DNA of 6,773 bases, from positions 1 through 6,773 of the forward strand of contig RFOO01000051.1 in NCBI GenBank assembly GCA_009926645.1. The letters run 5' to 3'. This document shows, piece after piece, positions 6,292 to 6,773 of this stretch. This DNA comes from a bacterium (GTDB lineage Bacteria; Verrucomicrobiota; Verrucomicrobiia; Opitutales; UBA953). Position numbers and translations under genes: made by a program. The notes beneath the pieces were generated by a model. The model was not told where the DNA came from and did no database searches. It saw only the letters and a program-made list of their open reading frames with translations. How positions within the stretch are numbered: position 1 is the stretch's first letter; the number at the start of each line of letters is the position of its first letter.

Positions 6292-6773
6292 ATGGCACAC
6301 CGCGATGATTTCACTTTTTCCTCAGAGTCTGTTGGCGAAGGCCATCCTGACAAAGTAGCCGATTTTATCTCGGACTCGATTCTCGATGCTTGTTTGAGTC
6401 AGGACAAGTTGTCGCGGGTTGCTTGCGAGACTTTGGTTAAAAGCAACCATGTGGTGGTTGCGGGAGAGTTAACCACTAAAGCCAAAGTGAATTTTGAAGA
6501 AGTCGTCCGCGGAGCCATCCGCGAAATTGGTTATGTGAACGACGACGATGTCTTTCACGCCGATAAGGTTTTTGTTACCAATTTACTGACCAAACAATCG
6601 CCCGATATCGCTCAAGGTGTTGATGAACGTAAAGCTGACGGGAAGAAGCACTCGAAGATGGGGGCAGGAGACCAAGGTATTATGTTTGGTTATGCCTCCT
6701 CGGAAACACCTGAACTAATGCCTGCGCCAGTGATGTTTGCTCATCGGCTCAATCGTGAGTTGGCGCGTTTACG
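6292..6773 (+). CDS. metK: S-adenosylmethionine synthetase, N-terminal part (cut by window edge)
   Basis: MetK makes S-adenosylmethionine from methionine and ATP in the cytoplasm, supplying the main methyl donor. The first 160 codons are visible, against about 385-400 residues in the family. Visible motifs are FTFSSESVGEGHPDKVADFI (residues 7-26), containing the ATP-binding His18 and the metal and substrate ligands Asp20 and Lys21; RVACETLVK (42-50); VAGELTT (56-62); IGYVNDD (79-85); KQSPDIAQGVD (101-111); the signature GAGDQGIMFGYA (124-135); and LMPAPVMFAHRLNRELARLR at the edge. The residues between QGVDE and GAGDQG (112-123, RKADGKKHSKM) are lysine-rich and a little longer than in E. coli. 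The ATG at 6292 fits the family N-terminus; the bases before it (CTTAACTCACC) hold no Shine-Dalgarno. It diverges from the GH20 gene across a 162-base region. Identification is secure. Confidence 0.98.
   Translation, partial: MAHRDDFTFSSESVGEGHPDKVADFISDSILDACLSQDKLSRVACETLVKSNHVVVAGELTTKAKVNFEEVVRGAIREIGYVNDDDVFHADKVFVTNLLTKQSPDIAQGVDERKADGKKHSKMGAGDQGIMFGYASSETPELMPAPVMFAHRLNRELARL

Noticed and set aside
1..6773. Mobile elements, CRISPR, tRNA/rRNA, defence or secretion systems
   Set aside because: No transposase-like protein, direct-repeat array, cloverleaf-like sequence or foreign-looking gene was seen; every long reading frame that looks real is a core metabolic gene or the GH20 enzyme.

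Overview
The window reads as an ordinary chromosomal segment of a Gram-negative-type bacterium, with a base composition near 50% GC by eye. A type B (b558-family) sdhCAB operon, a cytoplasmic GcnA-like GH20 enzyme, and the absence of Shine-Dalgarno sequences before all six genes are compatible with Verrucomicrobiota or a related PVC/Bacteroidota-like lineage. That placement is an inference; no rRNA or phylogenetic marker was compared.

Layout. Positions 1-686 (minus) hold the N-terminal part of pyrG (CTP synthase), which runs off the left edge. Positions 687-973 are a divergent intergenic region between pyrG and sdhC. It carries several inverted repeats, including a terminator-like hairpin read toward pyrG and a possible branched structure upstream of it. 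Positions 974-4406 (plus) are a compact sdhC-sdhA-sdhB operon with two 5-base gaps, encoding a complete succinate:quinone oxidoreductase: the di-heme membrane anchor, the flavoprotein and the iron-sulfur protein. Positions 4414-6129 (minus) encode a GH20 beta-N-acetylhexosaminidase convergent with sdhB. A near-perfect hairpin lies at the junction, inside the last codons of the GH20 gene. Positions 6130-6291 are a second divergent region containing a 12-bp palindrome and two overlapping hairpins. From 6292 to the right edge (plus) is the N-terminal part of metK (S-adenosylmethionine synthetase).

How the genes relate. The sdh genes form one membrane complex that oxidises succinate (or reduces fumarate) in exchange with the quinone pool. 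pyrG (CTP synthesis), metK (SAM synthesis) and the hexosaminidase (release of terminal GlcNAc/GalNAc from small glycans) are independent housekeeping or catabolic functions with no evident shared pathway.

I found no mobile element, CRISPR array, tRNA, rRNA or defence system, and no convincing new protein system. The points most worth checking are non-coding: the pyrG leader structures, the consistent lack of Shine-Dalgarno sequences with pyrimidine-rich bases before start codons, the hairpin built into the end of the GH20 gene, and the overlapping hairpins before metK.
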